From Mycolicibacterium cosmeticum (lineage in GTDB: Bacteria; Actinomycetota; Actinomycetes; Mycobacteriales; Mycobacteriaceae): DNA of 64,000 nucleotides. The stretch is taken from contig NZ_CCBB010000001.1 of the NCBI RefSeq assembly GCF_000613185.1, positions 558,001 through 622,000 of the forward strand, written 5' to 3'. Below the pieces are notes generated by a model that saw only the letters and a program-made list of their open reading frames with translations, had not been told where the DNA came from and did no database searches. A program made the translations under genes and the position numbers. Of this stretch, positions 16,453 through 26,887 are shown piece by piece (position 1 is the stretch's first letter; every line of letters begins with the position of its first letter).

Positions 16453-17982
16453 TCACGCCGACCCGACAACACCGGAAACGGTCCATGCCAACAGTCCGAC
16501 CCCACCGAGGGCCACCAGCAGCCGCACCCAGCGCACGCGCCAGCCCAGCACCAGGCCGAGCCCCGCGGCGGCGACCACCACCACGCCGAGCGGTCCGGAG
16601 GGCACCGGCACGGTGGCGCCCGGCACCGCGGCGACCCGATGGGCCACCTGCAGCAGCCACCACAGTTCGGGCCCGGTGAACCGGATGAGCAGCCCGGCAC
16701 CCGTCGGCCACCAGGCCGCCAGCACCGCCGCGGCGGTCCCGATGACGGTGATCGGCGGGATGACGGCGGCGACCGCCAGGTTGGCCAGCACCGACAGCAC
16801 GCTGAACCGGCCGGTGATGCCGGCGACCAAGGGGGCGGTCACCAACTGGGCCGCCACCGCCACACTGACCGCCGCGGCCAGCGGCCGGGGCCAGCCCCGG
16901 TCGGTGAGTCGCTGCGACCACACCGGAGCGATCAACACCAGCGCGGCGGTGGCCACCACCGAGAGCGCGAACCCGACGTCGACGGCGAGTTGCGGCGCGC
17001 CGACCATCAGTGCGATGACGCTGCACGCCAACACCGGGATGGCCTGCCTGCGCCGATGCGACACCATGGCCAGCAAGCCGATACCGCCCATCACCGCCGC
17101 GCGCAGCACGCTGGCCGAGGGCTCCACGACGATGACGAACGCGACGAGCACCACGAACGCCAGCGCCGCGGCCAACCTCGGGCCGATCAACGCCGCGCTG
17201 AGCAGGGCGGTCCCGCACACGATCGTCACGTTGGCGCCCGATACCGCGGTGAGATGGGTCAGCCCGGCCGTGCGGAAATCGGAGGCGACCGACGCGGGCA
17301 CCATCGAGGTGTCCCCCAGCACGAGCGCGGGCAGCATCGCCGCCTGGTCGACAGGCAACACCAGCCGCGCGGTCGCGGCGAACGCCGACCGGATGTGACC
17401 GGCCAGCCGCGGCACGGTGGGTGTACGGCCAACGGTCGGCTCACCCACTGCGGTGAGCACCGCGACAGTCAGATCCGAGCGAGTGGGCCGACCCACCCGG
17501 GCCCGGAAGGTGGTGGGGCGGCCCGCGGTCGCCTCGCCGCCGCGCCAGGCGGGCGCGAAGACCGTCACCGCGCCGTCGGCCGGGGCGCCGGCCAGCTCCC
17601 GCAGCGCGGCCCGGAACAGCAGCCGACCGCCGGCCAGCACGCGCGGCGTCTCCGCGGGTGTCACGGTGACCGTCACCGTCGTCCCGGTGCGAGCGGTGAT
17701 CGGGTGGTGGCGGACGTCGTGGGACCGCAGACCGATCGACAGGGCGAAAGCCGCCGCGACCATCGCCACGGCCACCACTCCGTCGGCCCCGAAGAGCGGT
17801 CGCCCCGGTTCGCGTGCGGCCATCCGGCGAGTGAATCGGCGCAGCAGGAGCGCCAGCACGATCGCCGCGGCGGCCGCCGCTCCCCCTCCGACCGGCCAGA
17901 CGATCCCGGCAGCGGTGACCGCCCAGCTGGTCAGGGCGGCCGGTACCAGCCGCAGGTCCAGCGGTGACCGTTCGGCGCTCAC
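16453..17982 (-). CDS. comEC: ComEC/Rec2-family competence membrane protein
   Basis: A 509-residue polytopic membrane protein with the competence-domain motif LTHLTAVSGANV. In transformable bacteria ComEC forms the DNA channel. This copy ends after the membrane domain and has no C-terminal metallo-beta-lactamase nuclease domain, which full ComEC proteins carry. The mycobacterial orthologue (Rv2414c) is similarly short. It starts with a GTG overlapping the comEA stop (GTGTGA). Whether it moves DNA in mycobacteria is not established. Confidence 0.88.
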   Translation of the reverse strand: MSAERSPLDLRLVPAALTSWAVTAAGIVWPVGGGAAAAAAIVLALLLRRFTRRMAAREPGRPLFGADGVVAVAMVAAAFALSIGLRSHDVRHHPITARTGTTVTVTVTPAETPRVLAGGRLLFRAALRELAGAPADGAVTVFAPAWRGGEATAGRPTTFRARVGRPTRSDLTVAVLTAVGEPTVGRTPTVPRLAGHIRSAFAATARLVLPVDQAAMLPALVLGDTSMVPASVASDFRTAGLTHLTAVSGANVTIVCGTALLSAALIGPRLAAALAFVVLVAFVIVVEPSASVLRAAVMGGIGLLAMVSHRRRQAIPVLACSVIALMVGAPQLAVDVGFALSVVATAALVLIAPVWSQRLTDRGWPRPLAAAVSVAVAAQLVTAPLVAGITGRFSVLSVLANLAVAAVIPPITVIGTAAAVLAAWWPTGAGLLIRFTGPELWWLLQVAHRVAAVPGATVPVPSGPLGVVVVAAAGLGLVLGWRVRWVRLLVALGGVGLLAWTVSGVVGSA

Positions 17983-18770
17983 ACATGGACCAGGTTGCGC
18001 AGCTTCTCCAGGCGCGCCGGCCCGATACCGTCGACCTCACCCAGTTGGTCGACACTGCCGAAGCGGCCGTTGGCCTCCCGCCACGCGATGATGGCCGCGG
18101 CGGTCACCGGCCCCACGCCCGGCAGCGCGTCGAGGTCCTCGGCGGTCGCGGTGTTGAGGTCGACGGCCGTCCCGGCCGGCGCGGTATCCGGCTGGGCCGG
18201 TGCCGCAACGGTATTCGAGCTGACGGAACTGCCCATCGGCGACGGCGCGCCCGGCGGGCCGGTGATGCCGACGATGATCTGTTCGCCGTCGGCGATCCGG
18301 CGGGCCATGTTCAATCCGACCAGATCGGCTCCGTCCAGTGGGCCGCCGGCGGCCTCAAGGGCATCGGCGATCCGGGCGCCGGCGGTCAGGGTGACCAATC
18401 CCGGCTTGTGCACCAGGCCGACCACGCTGACCACCACCGGCCCCTCGGTTGCCGACGGTGTCGGGCTTGTCGAGGAAACCATCTGGACCGCCGGTAGATT
18501 CGCCGAGGCGACGGGCGGCGTGCGGTCGCGCAGCAGGGTGAACACCGTGACCAGCACCGCCAGCACGCCGACCGCGACCAGGGCGATGACCCCGGCCCGG
18601 CCGGGGTCGGCCCGCAGCGCGGCGATCCAGTCGCCCGAGCCGGGCGGGTGGTCGGGCAGCCACCGCGACAGCGAGGTGTCGGCCTCTTCTTCGGGCGCGG
18701 AGGCCGGGTCAACGTCGGGCGCCGCGCCGATGCGCCGGGTCAGCCGCTGCGCCGGTGATTCGGTGTCCAT
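17979..18770 (-). CDS. comEA: ComEA-family helix-hairpin-helix DNA-binding protein
   Basis: A 263-residue membrane-anchored protein. An N-terminal cytoplasmic segment is followed by one membrane helix at about residues 57-80, an SLBB domain at about 105-165, a flexible Ala/Pro linker and a C-terminal double helix-hairpin-helix (LNTATAEDLDALPGVGPVTA, then GEVDGIGPARLEKL). This is the classic ComEA DNA receptor layout. The ATG at 18770 is preferred over an extension of 14 residues. It is coupled to comEC by a 4-bp overlap. Confidence 0.88.
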   Translation of the reverse strand: MDTESPAQRLTRRIGAAPDVDPASAPEEEADTSLSRWLPDHPPGSGDWIAALRADPGRAGVIALVAVGVLAVLVTVFTLLRDRTPPVASANLPAVQMVSSTSPTPSATEGPVVVSVVGLVHKPGLVTLTAGARIADALEAAGGPLDGADLVGLNMARRIADGEQIIVGITGPPGAPSPMGSSVSSNTVAAPAQPDTAPAGTAVDLNTATAEDLDALPGVGPVTAAAIIAWREANGRFGSVDQLGEVDGIGPARLEKLRNLVHV

Positions 18771-18864
18771 GTGCCGACGGTAGGCAACGCCGCCAACAGT
18801 TTTCGGTGTCACGGCACCGCAGGCGCCGCACCTGTGGATGAATCCGGCACTGTGGATAACGGCG

Positions 18865-19266
18865 TCAGTCGCCGTGCGAGGCGAGTACCGCGATCTGCAC
18901 TTCGTCGGAACCGTCTGCTACCAGATAGGTCACCGCCACGCGGCCCAGTTCGGCACCCGTGACGTCATGCCGCACGAAGGCCCCGCGATACAGCGCGGAG
19001 GACGCGTTGAGCAGCGTCACTTCGGCGTTGAGCAGCGAGGTGTGGTGGTACCGCTGCGCGCGCAGACCGTCGACCTGCCCCTGGATCACCGAGGCCACCT
19101 CGTCGGCCGAGGTCAGGGTCACCACCCCGTCGTCGGTGGTGATCAGCAGGGGCACCGCGTACCGGCGCAGCAGCTCCGACATCTCCCGCTCCCCGCGCAC
19201 GGCCGCGGCGAAAACCTCCAGGTAGTCGTCGAACCAGCGGCCTACCGCGGCGGAGTCCAGTGCCAT
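18865..19266 (-). CDS. NTF2/SnoaL-like hypothetical protein
   Basis: A 133-residue soluble protein whose pattern (FDDYLEVFAAAVRGE, then LLRRYAVPLLITTDDGVVTLTSADEV, then a beta-rich end) resembles the cone-shaped NTF2/SnoaL fold. No catalytic residues can be assigned. It is 10 bp downstream of the RidA gene on the same strand and may be the third gene of the acetamidase-RidA operon. Confidence 0.7.
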   Translation of the reverse strand: MALDSAAVGRWFDDYLEVFAAAVRGEREMSELLRRYAVPLLITTDDGVVTLTSADEVASVIQGQVDGLRAQRYHHTSLLNAEVTLLNASSALYRGAFVRHDVTGAELGRVAVTYLVADGSDEVQIAVLASHGD

Positions 19267-19276
19267 GCCCCGAATA

Positions 19277-19696
19277 CTAGGGCGAGCCCCAGCCGCCGCT
19301 TCGCCAACACACCCAGTCGATCTCGACGCGGGCGCCCACCGCCAAGCCCGTCACGCCGACGCAGGTCCTCGAGGGCAGCCGGTCGGGAAACCACGCGGCA
19401 TACGCGGTGTTGAAGGCGTCGTACTCGGACCAGTCGGTGAGATAGGCGCGCACCGAGACCACGTCGGCCAGCCCGCCGCCGCACAGCTCGGTGACCCGCA
19501 GCAGATTGGTCAGCACCTGATCGGTCTGGGCCGCGATGTCCTGGCTCACCACCGATCCACTGGTATCGGTGGGCATCTGCCCGGTCACGTGCAGCGTCTC
19601 GCCGGCGGCGGTGGCATGCACGAACGGGGCCACCGACGGCGGCACCCCGTCGGCCGGGGTGAAGGTGAAGGGCCGGATGCCGCCCGCCGCGCTCAC
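19277..19696 (-). CDS. RidA-family protein
   Basis: This 139-residue YjgF/RidA/UK114 member deaminates reactive enamines or imines, or acts as a related hydrolase. The family layout is clear (VTGQMPTDTSG, QVLTNLLRVTELCGGGLADVVSVRAYLTD). The C-terminal arginine motif of true RidA (RTCVGV here) is partly kept. The GTG start overlaps the acetamidase stop as GTGA, so it works with that enzyme. Confidence 0.82.
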   Translation of the reverse strand: MSAAGGIRPFTFTPADGVPPSVAPFVHATAAGETLHVTGQMPTDTSGSVVSQDIAAQTDQVLTNLLRVTELCGGGLADVVSVRAYLTDWSEYDAFNTAYAAWFPDRLPSRTCVGVTGLAVGARVEIDWVCWRSGGWGSP

Positions 19697-20724
19697 GCCG
19701 CGGTCCCCCATTCGCCGGGAAAGCAGCGCTTGTCGATCCGGGCGTGCACACCCTGACGCTGATCGACGACCTGGGTGACGGTGAAGTCCACCGCCACCGA
19801 CATGAACGAGTAGGCGTCGGCGCGGGACAGCCCGTAGAGCCGCTGCAGGATGTCCAGGGCGCGGACCGCCGCGGCCCGCATCGCGCCGTCCAGGTTGTCG
19901 CCGAAACCGTGGATCAACAGTTCGGTCGCCGTCTCCAGCACCGGGACCGCGAACGGCAGATCGCGGCGCAGGGTCAGGCGCAGCAGCCCGTTCAACGACG
20001 CCTCCAGCGCCGTACCGCTGATCTCGCCGTCGCCTTGGGACACATGTGGGTCACCGATCGACAGTAGGGCACCGGCGGTGTGGACGGGGTAATACATCCG
20101 GCCGCCCGCGCCGATCCGCCAATTGTCGATGTTTCCGCCGTGATCGCCGGGCGGCACCGAGGACACCCGCCCGGCGGCGGCCGGCGCCACTCCCATGGTG
20201 CCGAAGTGTGGGCGCAGCGGGACGGTGACACCGGGCAGCGCGGGTTGCCGCGGGACACTTCCCGGTTCGACGACGGTCCCCGGTTGGTCGGCCAGCGGCG
20301 TGGTGGTCCAGTCGTAGCCGAACAGCGCCCGTCCGCGGAGCGCGGCGGCATCCAGTTCGTAGATCGTGACGCGCTCGGCGGCGGTGAGGTCGTAGAGATA
20401 ACCCCAGTGCGCGGCAAGATTCGAGCCGTAGGCCAGGCGCGGGGTGGCCTCCAGGATGTCGACCTGCAGCACGTCACCCGGGCGGGCCCCGGTGACCGCG
20501 ATCGGGCCGGTCAACAGGTGCGGGCCGGGCCCACGATCGGTGACCTGCTCGAAGACGGCGCGGATTTGGTTGTCCATCAACAGGTCCGGGGCGTCACCGG
20601 CGTGGTGGGTGAGCGCCTCCACGGCCACCAGATCACCCGAGTCGACCGTGAGCACCGGATCCAGCGCGGGGTCGAAATACCCCCAGTGCACCGTGGTCGG
20701 GGTGGCCGGCAGGACGTGATACAT
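19693..20724 (-). CDS. Acetamidase/formamidase-family amidase
   Basis: A 343-residue FmdA/AmdA-type amidase that releases ammonia from short aliphatic amides. Family features include the start MYHVLPATPTTVHWGYFD, GPIAVTGARPGDVLQVDI, a GGNIDNWRI motif and the metal-site region SIGDPHVSQGDGE. The ATG at 20724 gives a normal family length; the open frame extends upstream but without family similarity. It heads a small operon with RidA and an NTF2-like gene and probably allows growth on amides as a nitrogen source. Confidence 0.85.
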   Translation of the reverse strand: MYHVLPATPTTVHWGYFDPALDPVLTVDSGDLVAVEALTHHAGDAPDLLMDNQIRAVFEQVTDRGPGPHLLTGPIAVTGARPGDVLQVDILEATPRLAYGSNLAAHWGYLYDLTAAERVTIYELDAAALRGRALFGYDWTTTPLADQPGTVVEPGSVPRQPALPGVTVPLRPHFGTMGVAPAAAGRVSSVPPGDHGGNIDNWRIGAGGRMYYPVHTAGALLSIGDPHVSQGDGEISGTALEASLNGLLRLTLRRDLPFAVPVLETATELLIHGFGDNLDGAMRAAAVRALDILQRLYGLSRADAYSFMSVAVDFTVTQVVDQRQGVHARIDKRCFPGEWGTAA

Positions 20725-20812
20725 CCGGCGATCATGCCAGCGCGTCGGGGCCGCTGCAGTGCGAGTTCGGGGCCCGCCGTTTGGCGGGCCGGCACGCGGG
20801 TAACCGGGCCCC

Positions 20813-21082
20813 ATGGCCACCGACAGACAACCGAAGGCGGGCCTGCCGCCCGACCCCGAACCGTCGTCGACACCAGGCCTGTTGCCCGGCGGCGGCACGG
20901 ACCCTGGCGACACCCCGCCGGATGCGGGTCAGGAAACCCAGTCGAACAACCCGCACCCGGCTCCCCCGTCGCGGGTGTCGGTCACCGCGATCACGTCGAT
21001 GATTCCGCTCGCGGTTTTCGTGCTGCTGGCCGTCGCGGCGGCCGTTCTGCTGATTCTGCAAATCTGCGGTGTTTTCGGCTGA
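20813..21082 (+). CDS. Small DUF6480-like membrane protein
   Basis: 89 residues. A Pro/Gly/Asp-rich N-terminus (PDPEPSSTPGLLPGGGTDPGDTPP) is followed by one C-terminal membrane helix at about residues 60-86. This layout is the actinobacterial DUF6480 family, of unknown function. The stretch has coding-like codon use and no competing frame. It converges on the serpin-like gene with a 5-bp gap. Confidence 0.72.
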   Translation: MATDRQPKAGLPPDPEPSSTPGLLPGGGTDPGDTPPDAGQETQSNNPHPAPPSRVSVTAITSMIPLAVFVLLAVAAAVLLILQICGVFG

Positions 21083-21087
21083 CCCGG

Positions 21088-22311
21088 TCAGCTCGTCCGG
21101 ACGGGAACGGGTCGCGGCGCTCCGACGGCCGTCGCCGCCGTCTCCTCGGGTCGCTCCACCCATGCGCTGAACACCGGCACCCCACGCCAAGCGGGTGGCC
21201 CCTCGTCGCGCGCGGCGCAGGCCAGCACTGCGTACGGACGGTTGAACCGCATCTCGATTCGCTTCACCAGCACCTCGTGCGACGTCGGCATCCCGGCGGC
21301 CACCAGGCCGATGGCCGTCACCGCGGCGGCCTTGAATCCCGAGATCGTGTAGGAGGCGACGGCGGTCTGCGCCGCACCGAACGTCGCGGGCAGGTCGCCT
21401 TCGGCGAGAAAACCGGTCAGCGTGCTGACGATCGGCGCCACACCCGGGGCGTCCTTGAGGTCGTGGGTGCTGCTCGCCGACCACGCGGGCACGTGGCTTC
21501 GCCATTCGGTCTGCACCGACGGACCGCCGGTGCGCGGTTCGCGGTGTTCGGTCACCGTCCAGGCGTGACCGGCGACGAGGTCTTCGTCGGGTATCCGGCG
21601 TGCCGCCCGGTCGTCGCCGCGTAGCAGCGCCGCCACCTGATGAGCGGCGGCGTGCACGTCCGCCGGCGCCACGGCGGGGGCCGCGATGACGCTGAGTACT
21701 TCCAGCGCCGACCTGGTGTGCGGGGCGGCGACGGCGACCAGACCCGCCGCATCGGTTTCCACGACCGCCTGCGTACCGTGCCGGATCGTCAAGCCGCGGC
21801 TGATGAGCGCGCCGAATTCGCCGCCCAGCTCTTCGGTGGTGTCCAGCGGCGTTCGCCATGAGATATCGGTGGCGAGCGCTGACGCCAGCAGCATTCTGGT
21901 CAAACGTTCTATGCGAAGCGGGAATTCGTCGATCAGGCCGCGCGAATGCGTCTGCGCCCACTCGTTGGCCTCAGCCTGGCTGGGTATCGGGCCGCGCGCA
22001 ACGACGTCGGGCAGGGTGCGCGCCCAGGCGTCGAACGCCTGACCCAGGTTGCGGTCCCAGACCGCCGCCAGCGCCGTCACCGCGGGATGTGGTTCGCCGA
22101 GCAGTTCGGCGGCGCGTGCCGCAGCATCCTCGACCGAAGTGCCCAGAACGGCCTCCACTTCGCTGCGGGCGGCGCCCGAGGAGGCCGGTCCCGCCAGCGC
22201 CAGCAGCAACCACAGACCCAGCGGTGACGTGACCGCGTGCCCGCGCAGGATCGCCGCGTTGAAGGGTCCGGCGTAGGACGTCACCAATTCGGCGGTCTCG
22301 GCTGATGACAT
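21088..22311 (-). CDS. Serpin-like protein
   Basis: A 407-residue protein with scattered but ordered serpin landmarks: TSPLGLWLLLALAGPASSGAARSEVEAVLG (serpin helices), ANEWAQTHSRGLID (NxWVxxxTxGxI), LLASALATDISWRTPLD (LVLVNAIYFKGxWxxPF) and MRFNRPYAVLACA (FxADRPFLFxI). The putative reactive loop (GFKAAAVTAIGLVA) has the small-residue hinge expected of inhibitors but no clear scissile site. No signal peptide is visible, so it probably acts in the cytoplasm. Function is uncertain. Confidence 0.68.
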   Translation of the reverse strand: MSSAETAELVTSYAGPFNAAILRGHAVTSPLGLWLLLALAGPASSGAARSEVEAVLGTSVEDAAARAAELLGEPHPAVTALAAVWDRNLGQAFDAWARTLPDVVARGPIPSQAEANEWAQTHSRGLIDEFPLRIERLTRMLLASALATDISWRTPLDTTEELGGEFGALISRGLTIRHGTQAVVETDAAGLVAVAAPHTRSALEVLSVIAAPAVAPADVHAAAHQVAALLRGDDRAARRIPDEDLVAGHAWTVTEHREPRTGGPSVQTEWRSHVPAWSASSTHDLKDAPGVAPIVSTLTGFLAEGDLPATFGAAQTAVASYTISGFKAAAVTAIGLVAAGMPTSHEVLVKRIEMRFNRPYAVLACAARDEGPPAWRGVPVFSAWVERPEETAATAVGAPRPVPVRTS

Positions 22312-22341
22312 ATCTGAAGACTAGGTGGAGCGTCGCCGGTA

Positions 22342-23391
22342 TCAGGTGTTGGCGTACCCGGGCACCAGCTCCCTGATCTTCTGTGCCGCGGATTCGTCTG
22401 AGACGCCTTGGAAGTCGTAGCGCGGCGTGTAGGGCTGCTGCAGGGCATGGATCTCGGCGCCGGTCAGCTCGACGTCCAGCGAGGCGACCGCGTCATCGAT
22501 CTGCGCGGTGGTGTTGGCCCCGACCAGCGGTGCGGTGACGACGGGATTGCTGCGCAGCCAGGCCAGCGCGACCTGCGCCCGACTGATGCCCCGGTCGGCC
22601 GCGATCGCACCGACGGCGTCGACGATCGCGCGATTCGCCGCCTCCTCCACGGGGGTGTAGAGCAGATCGGCGAACACCCCGTCGGTCTCGGCGCGCGCGG
22701 TCGACTTCGCGCCCGCCCAATCGCGGGCCAGTCTGCCGCGCGCCAACGGGCTCCAGATGATCGTGCCGACGCCCTCGTCGCGGCACAGCGGGATCATCTC
22801 CCGCTCCTCCTCCCGCGCAAGCAGGTTGTAGTGGTGCTGCATGGTCACGAACCGGGCCCACCCGTGGCGTGCCTGGGTGTGCAGGGCCTTGGCGAACTCC
22901 CAGGCCGGCATCGAGGACGCGCCGAGGTAGCGCACCTTGCCGGCCTTGACGAGATCGTGCAGCGCCTCCAGGGTTTCCTCCAGCGGCGTGTCGTGGTCGT
23001 TGCGGTGGATTTGGTACAGGTCGATGTAGTCGGTGCCCAGCCGACGCAGGCTGTGCTCGACCTCGGTCATGATCGCCTTGCGCGACAACCCTTTTCCGTT
23101 TGGCCCCGGCCGCATGGGGTGCCGGAGCTTGGTGGCGATGACGATGTCGTCGCGGTCGGCGAAGTCCTTGAGCGCGCGGCCCAGGATCTCCTCGCTGGAG
23201 CCGTAGGAGTACATGTTGGCGGTGTCGAAGAAGTTGATGCCGGCCTCGAGGGCGTGCTTGATGAGCGGCCGGCTGGCGGCCTCGTCGAGCGACCAGACGG
23301 GGTGCCCACGATCGGGTTCGCCGTAGGTCATCGCCCCGATCGCGATGGGTGACACGTCCAGTCCCGTGGTGCCGAGCTTGATGTAGCGCAT
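22342..23391 (-). CDS. Aldo/keto reductase
   Basis: This 349-residue TIM-barrel NADPH oxidoreductase has the AKR tetrad in view: D and Y of FFDTANMYSYGSSEE, K of IATKLRHP and H of YQIHRND. It resembles the YajO/YhdN group acting on small carbonyls. An AGGAG site lies 4 nt before the ATG. The gene is divergent from a TetR gene, and the operator pair between them probably controls both. Confidence 0.9.
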   Translation of the reverse strand: MRYIKLGTTGLDVSPIAIGAMTYGEPDRGHPVWSLDEAASRPLIKHALEAGINFFDTANMYSYGSSEEILGRALKDFADRDDIVIATKLRHPMRPGPNGKGLSRKAIMTEVEHSLRRLGTDYIDLYQIHRNDHDTPLEETLEALHDLVKAGKVRYLGASSMPAWEFAKALHTQARHGWARFVTMQHHYNLLAREEEREMIPLCRDEGVGTIIWSPLARGRLARDWAGAKSTARAETDGVFADLLYTPVEEAANRAIVDAVGAIAADRGISRAQVALAWLRSNPVVTAPLVGANTTAQIDDAVASLDVELTGAEIHALQQPYTPRYDFQGVSDESAAQKIRELVPGYANT

Positions 23392-23409
23392 GATGCTCCT
23401 CTACAGTTT

Positions 23410-23451
23410 TCCGGAGAGATCTCCACATAACGTAGTGGAGAGTTCTCCGGA
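23410..23451. promoter_or_regulatory. Paired operator for the divergent TetR regulator
   Basis: A long inverted repeat (17-bp arms at 23410-23426 and 23435-23451, 15 of 17 matching, 8-bp centre) is built from two copies of the dyad GGAGA-NN-TCTCC at 23413-23424 and 23437-23448. Their centres are 24 bp apart. It fills the 80-bp divergent gap, which is the arrangement expected for two TetR dimers repressing both promoters. Confidence 0.75.
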
Positions 23452-23469
23452 TGGCAAGGGGTGGTGTCG

Positions 23470-24003
23470 ATGGTGCGGTCTGATGCGCGCGAAAACCGGG
23501 AGCGGATCATGCAGGCCGCCAGCGCGGCCTTCGCCGAGAACGGGGATGTCTCGATGAACCAGATCGCCCAGCGGGCCGGTGTCGGCCCCGGCACGCTGTA
23601 CCGTAATTTCGCCACCCGCGAAGTGCTCGTGCTGGCCGTCTACCAGGCCGAGGTGGAACGCCTCGTCGATTCGGTGCCCGCCCTGCTGGACCGGTTCACC
23701 CCATTGGAAGCGTTGCGGCACTGGACCATTGACCTCGTCGAAGCGATGCGGCGCAAACACGGGCTCGGCGATGCCCTGAGCGCCGGCGCGCATCGATCGA
23801 TGGCCGAGCAGTCCTACGGTCCGGTCATCAGCGCCATCACGACGCTACTGGAGGCCGGCAAGAGCGACGGTTCGATCCGCCCGGACGCCGACCCCGGCGA
23901 CTACCTGCAACTGACCGGCGCCCTGTGGCGGGCCGCATCCGGGCCCACGGACCGGTCCCAACCCATGCTCGGCCTGATCCTGGACGGACTGCGCAGACAG
24001 TGA
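23470..24003 (+). CDS. TetR-family transcriptional regulator
   Basis: 177 residues. The helix-turn-helix lies at about residues 8-52 (ENRERIMQAASAAFAENGDVSMNQIAQRAGVGPGTLYRNFATREVL). The C-terminus is a SbtR/TetR_C_33-like ligand domain. An AAGGGG ribosome site favours the ATG at 23470 over a GTG at 23461. It is divergent from the aldo/keto reductase and overlaps the following lipoprotein gene, so it likely controls both. Confidence 0.88.
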   Translation: MVRSDARENRERIMQAASAAFAENGDVSMNQIAQRAGVGPGTLYRNFATREVLVLAVYQAEVERLVDSVPALLDRFTPLEALRHWTIDLVEAMRRKHGLGDALSAGAHRSMAEQSYGPVISAITTLLEAGKSDGSIRPDADPGDYLQLTGALWRAASGPTDRSQPMLGLILDGLRRQ

Positions 24004-25468
24004 CCGGCCGCGCCGCCCGCCTCTGCGCCACCATCGCGCTCGCAGTCACGGTCGCCTCGTGCGGCCAGCCCCGGCAACGGCCGGATCCGCCGGTCCCGGC
24101 TCCCGCGGCGCCGACCGTGGTACCCGCCGGCCCGTTCGCACCCGTCATCCGGGTGGTCAACGACGCGGTCACCGCACACCGGATGCCGGGTGCGGTACTG
24201 CAGATCGGGCACGCCGGCACGGTCGTCTTCCGGCAAGCCTTCGGCTGGCGCAGGCTGCCCGACGAACCCGGACTCGACGGCACCCCGGCGCCCGGCGAAC
24301 CGATGACCGCGGACACGATCTTCGACCTGGCCTCACTGACGAAACCGCTGTCGACCACCATTGCGCTGCTTCAGCTCTACGAAAAGGGCTTGGTGCGCAT
24401 CGACGATCCGGTGCAGGCGTATCTGCCGGCGTTCAACGCCGACAACGATCCCCGCCGCGCGCGGGTGACGCTGCGCATGCTGCTCACCCACACCTCGGGC
24501 ACGGGCGGTGATCTCAGCCGGCAGGGTCCGTGGGGGTTGACGGGCCCGGACCAGGCCGAGGGTCTTCGCCGGGCCCTGACGGCACCGTTGGAGTTCGGCC
24601 CCGGTGAAGGATTCCACTATTCCGACATCAACTTCCTGATCATCGGTGCGCTCGTGGAGAAGCTCACCGGCGAACCGCTGGACACCTATGTCCAGGACCA
24701 CGTGTTCGCGCCGTTGGGGTTGGCCGACACCCGCTACCTCCCGGCGGCCAAAGCCTGCGGCCCGCATCGGATCCGGGGAACGGCAATCGTTTTCGACGCG
24801 GCGGCGAATCCCGCGGGCCCGTGCCCGCCCGGCGCGTGGCGCACCGACCTGCTGGCCCGCGTCGCTCCCACCGCGCACGACGACGACACCCCCGGCCTCA
24901 ACCCCGACTTCGATCACCTGCTGCGCGGGACCGTGCACGACCCGACGGCACGGCGCATGGGCGGTGTGGCCGGCAGTGCCGGCGTGTTCTCGACGGCCGC
25001 CGACATCGGTACGTACGCCCAGGCCCTGCTCGACCGGCTGGCCGGCCGGCCGAGCACCTTCCCGCTCAGCCGGGCCACACTGGAACTGATGACCTCGCCG
25101 CAACAGCCCGGCCGTTCCCCCGGCCAACTCGACGCGGCCCGCGCCGCCGAGCGGCAAGCTCTCGAAAAGTCGCCCGAGCGAACCGATCCCCTGCTCGCGC
25201 CGAACTACCCTGCCATCGCGGGACAGGATCTGCGCGGGTTCGGGTGGGATATCGACACCGAACTGTCCAAGCCACGGGGCCTGGTCTTCCCCATCGGCAG
25301 TTTCGGGCACACCGGTTTCACCGGGGTGTCACTGTGGATCGACCCGGGGTCGGACACCTATGTCGCGGTACTCGCCAACGTCATCCACCAACGCGGTGGC
25401 CCGCCGATCGTGCGGCTCAGCGGGGACGTCGCGACGTTGGCGGGCCGCGCCCTGCACCTGTACGGGAG

Positions 25469-25472
<4 letters not shown>
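24000..25472 (+). CDS. Beta-lactamase-fold serine hydrolase, lipoprotein
   Basis: A 490-residue secreted lipoprotein. The signal peptide ends in the lipobox VASC with Cys21. The class C beta-lactamase/esterase core follows, with S112-x-x-K115 (SLTK), a YSD motif in FHYSDINFL and HTG near the C-terminus. Such proteins are usually carboxylesterases or peptidases rather than antibiotic-resistance enzymes. The GTG start overlaps the TetR stop (GTGA). The stop overlaps that of the convergent aspartase in CTAG. Confidence 0.86.
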
Positions 25473-26883
<1,411 letters not shown>

Positions 26884-26887
<4 letters not shown>

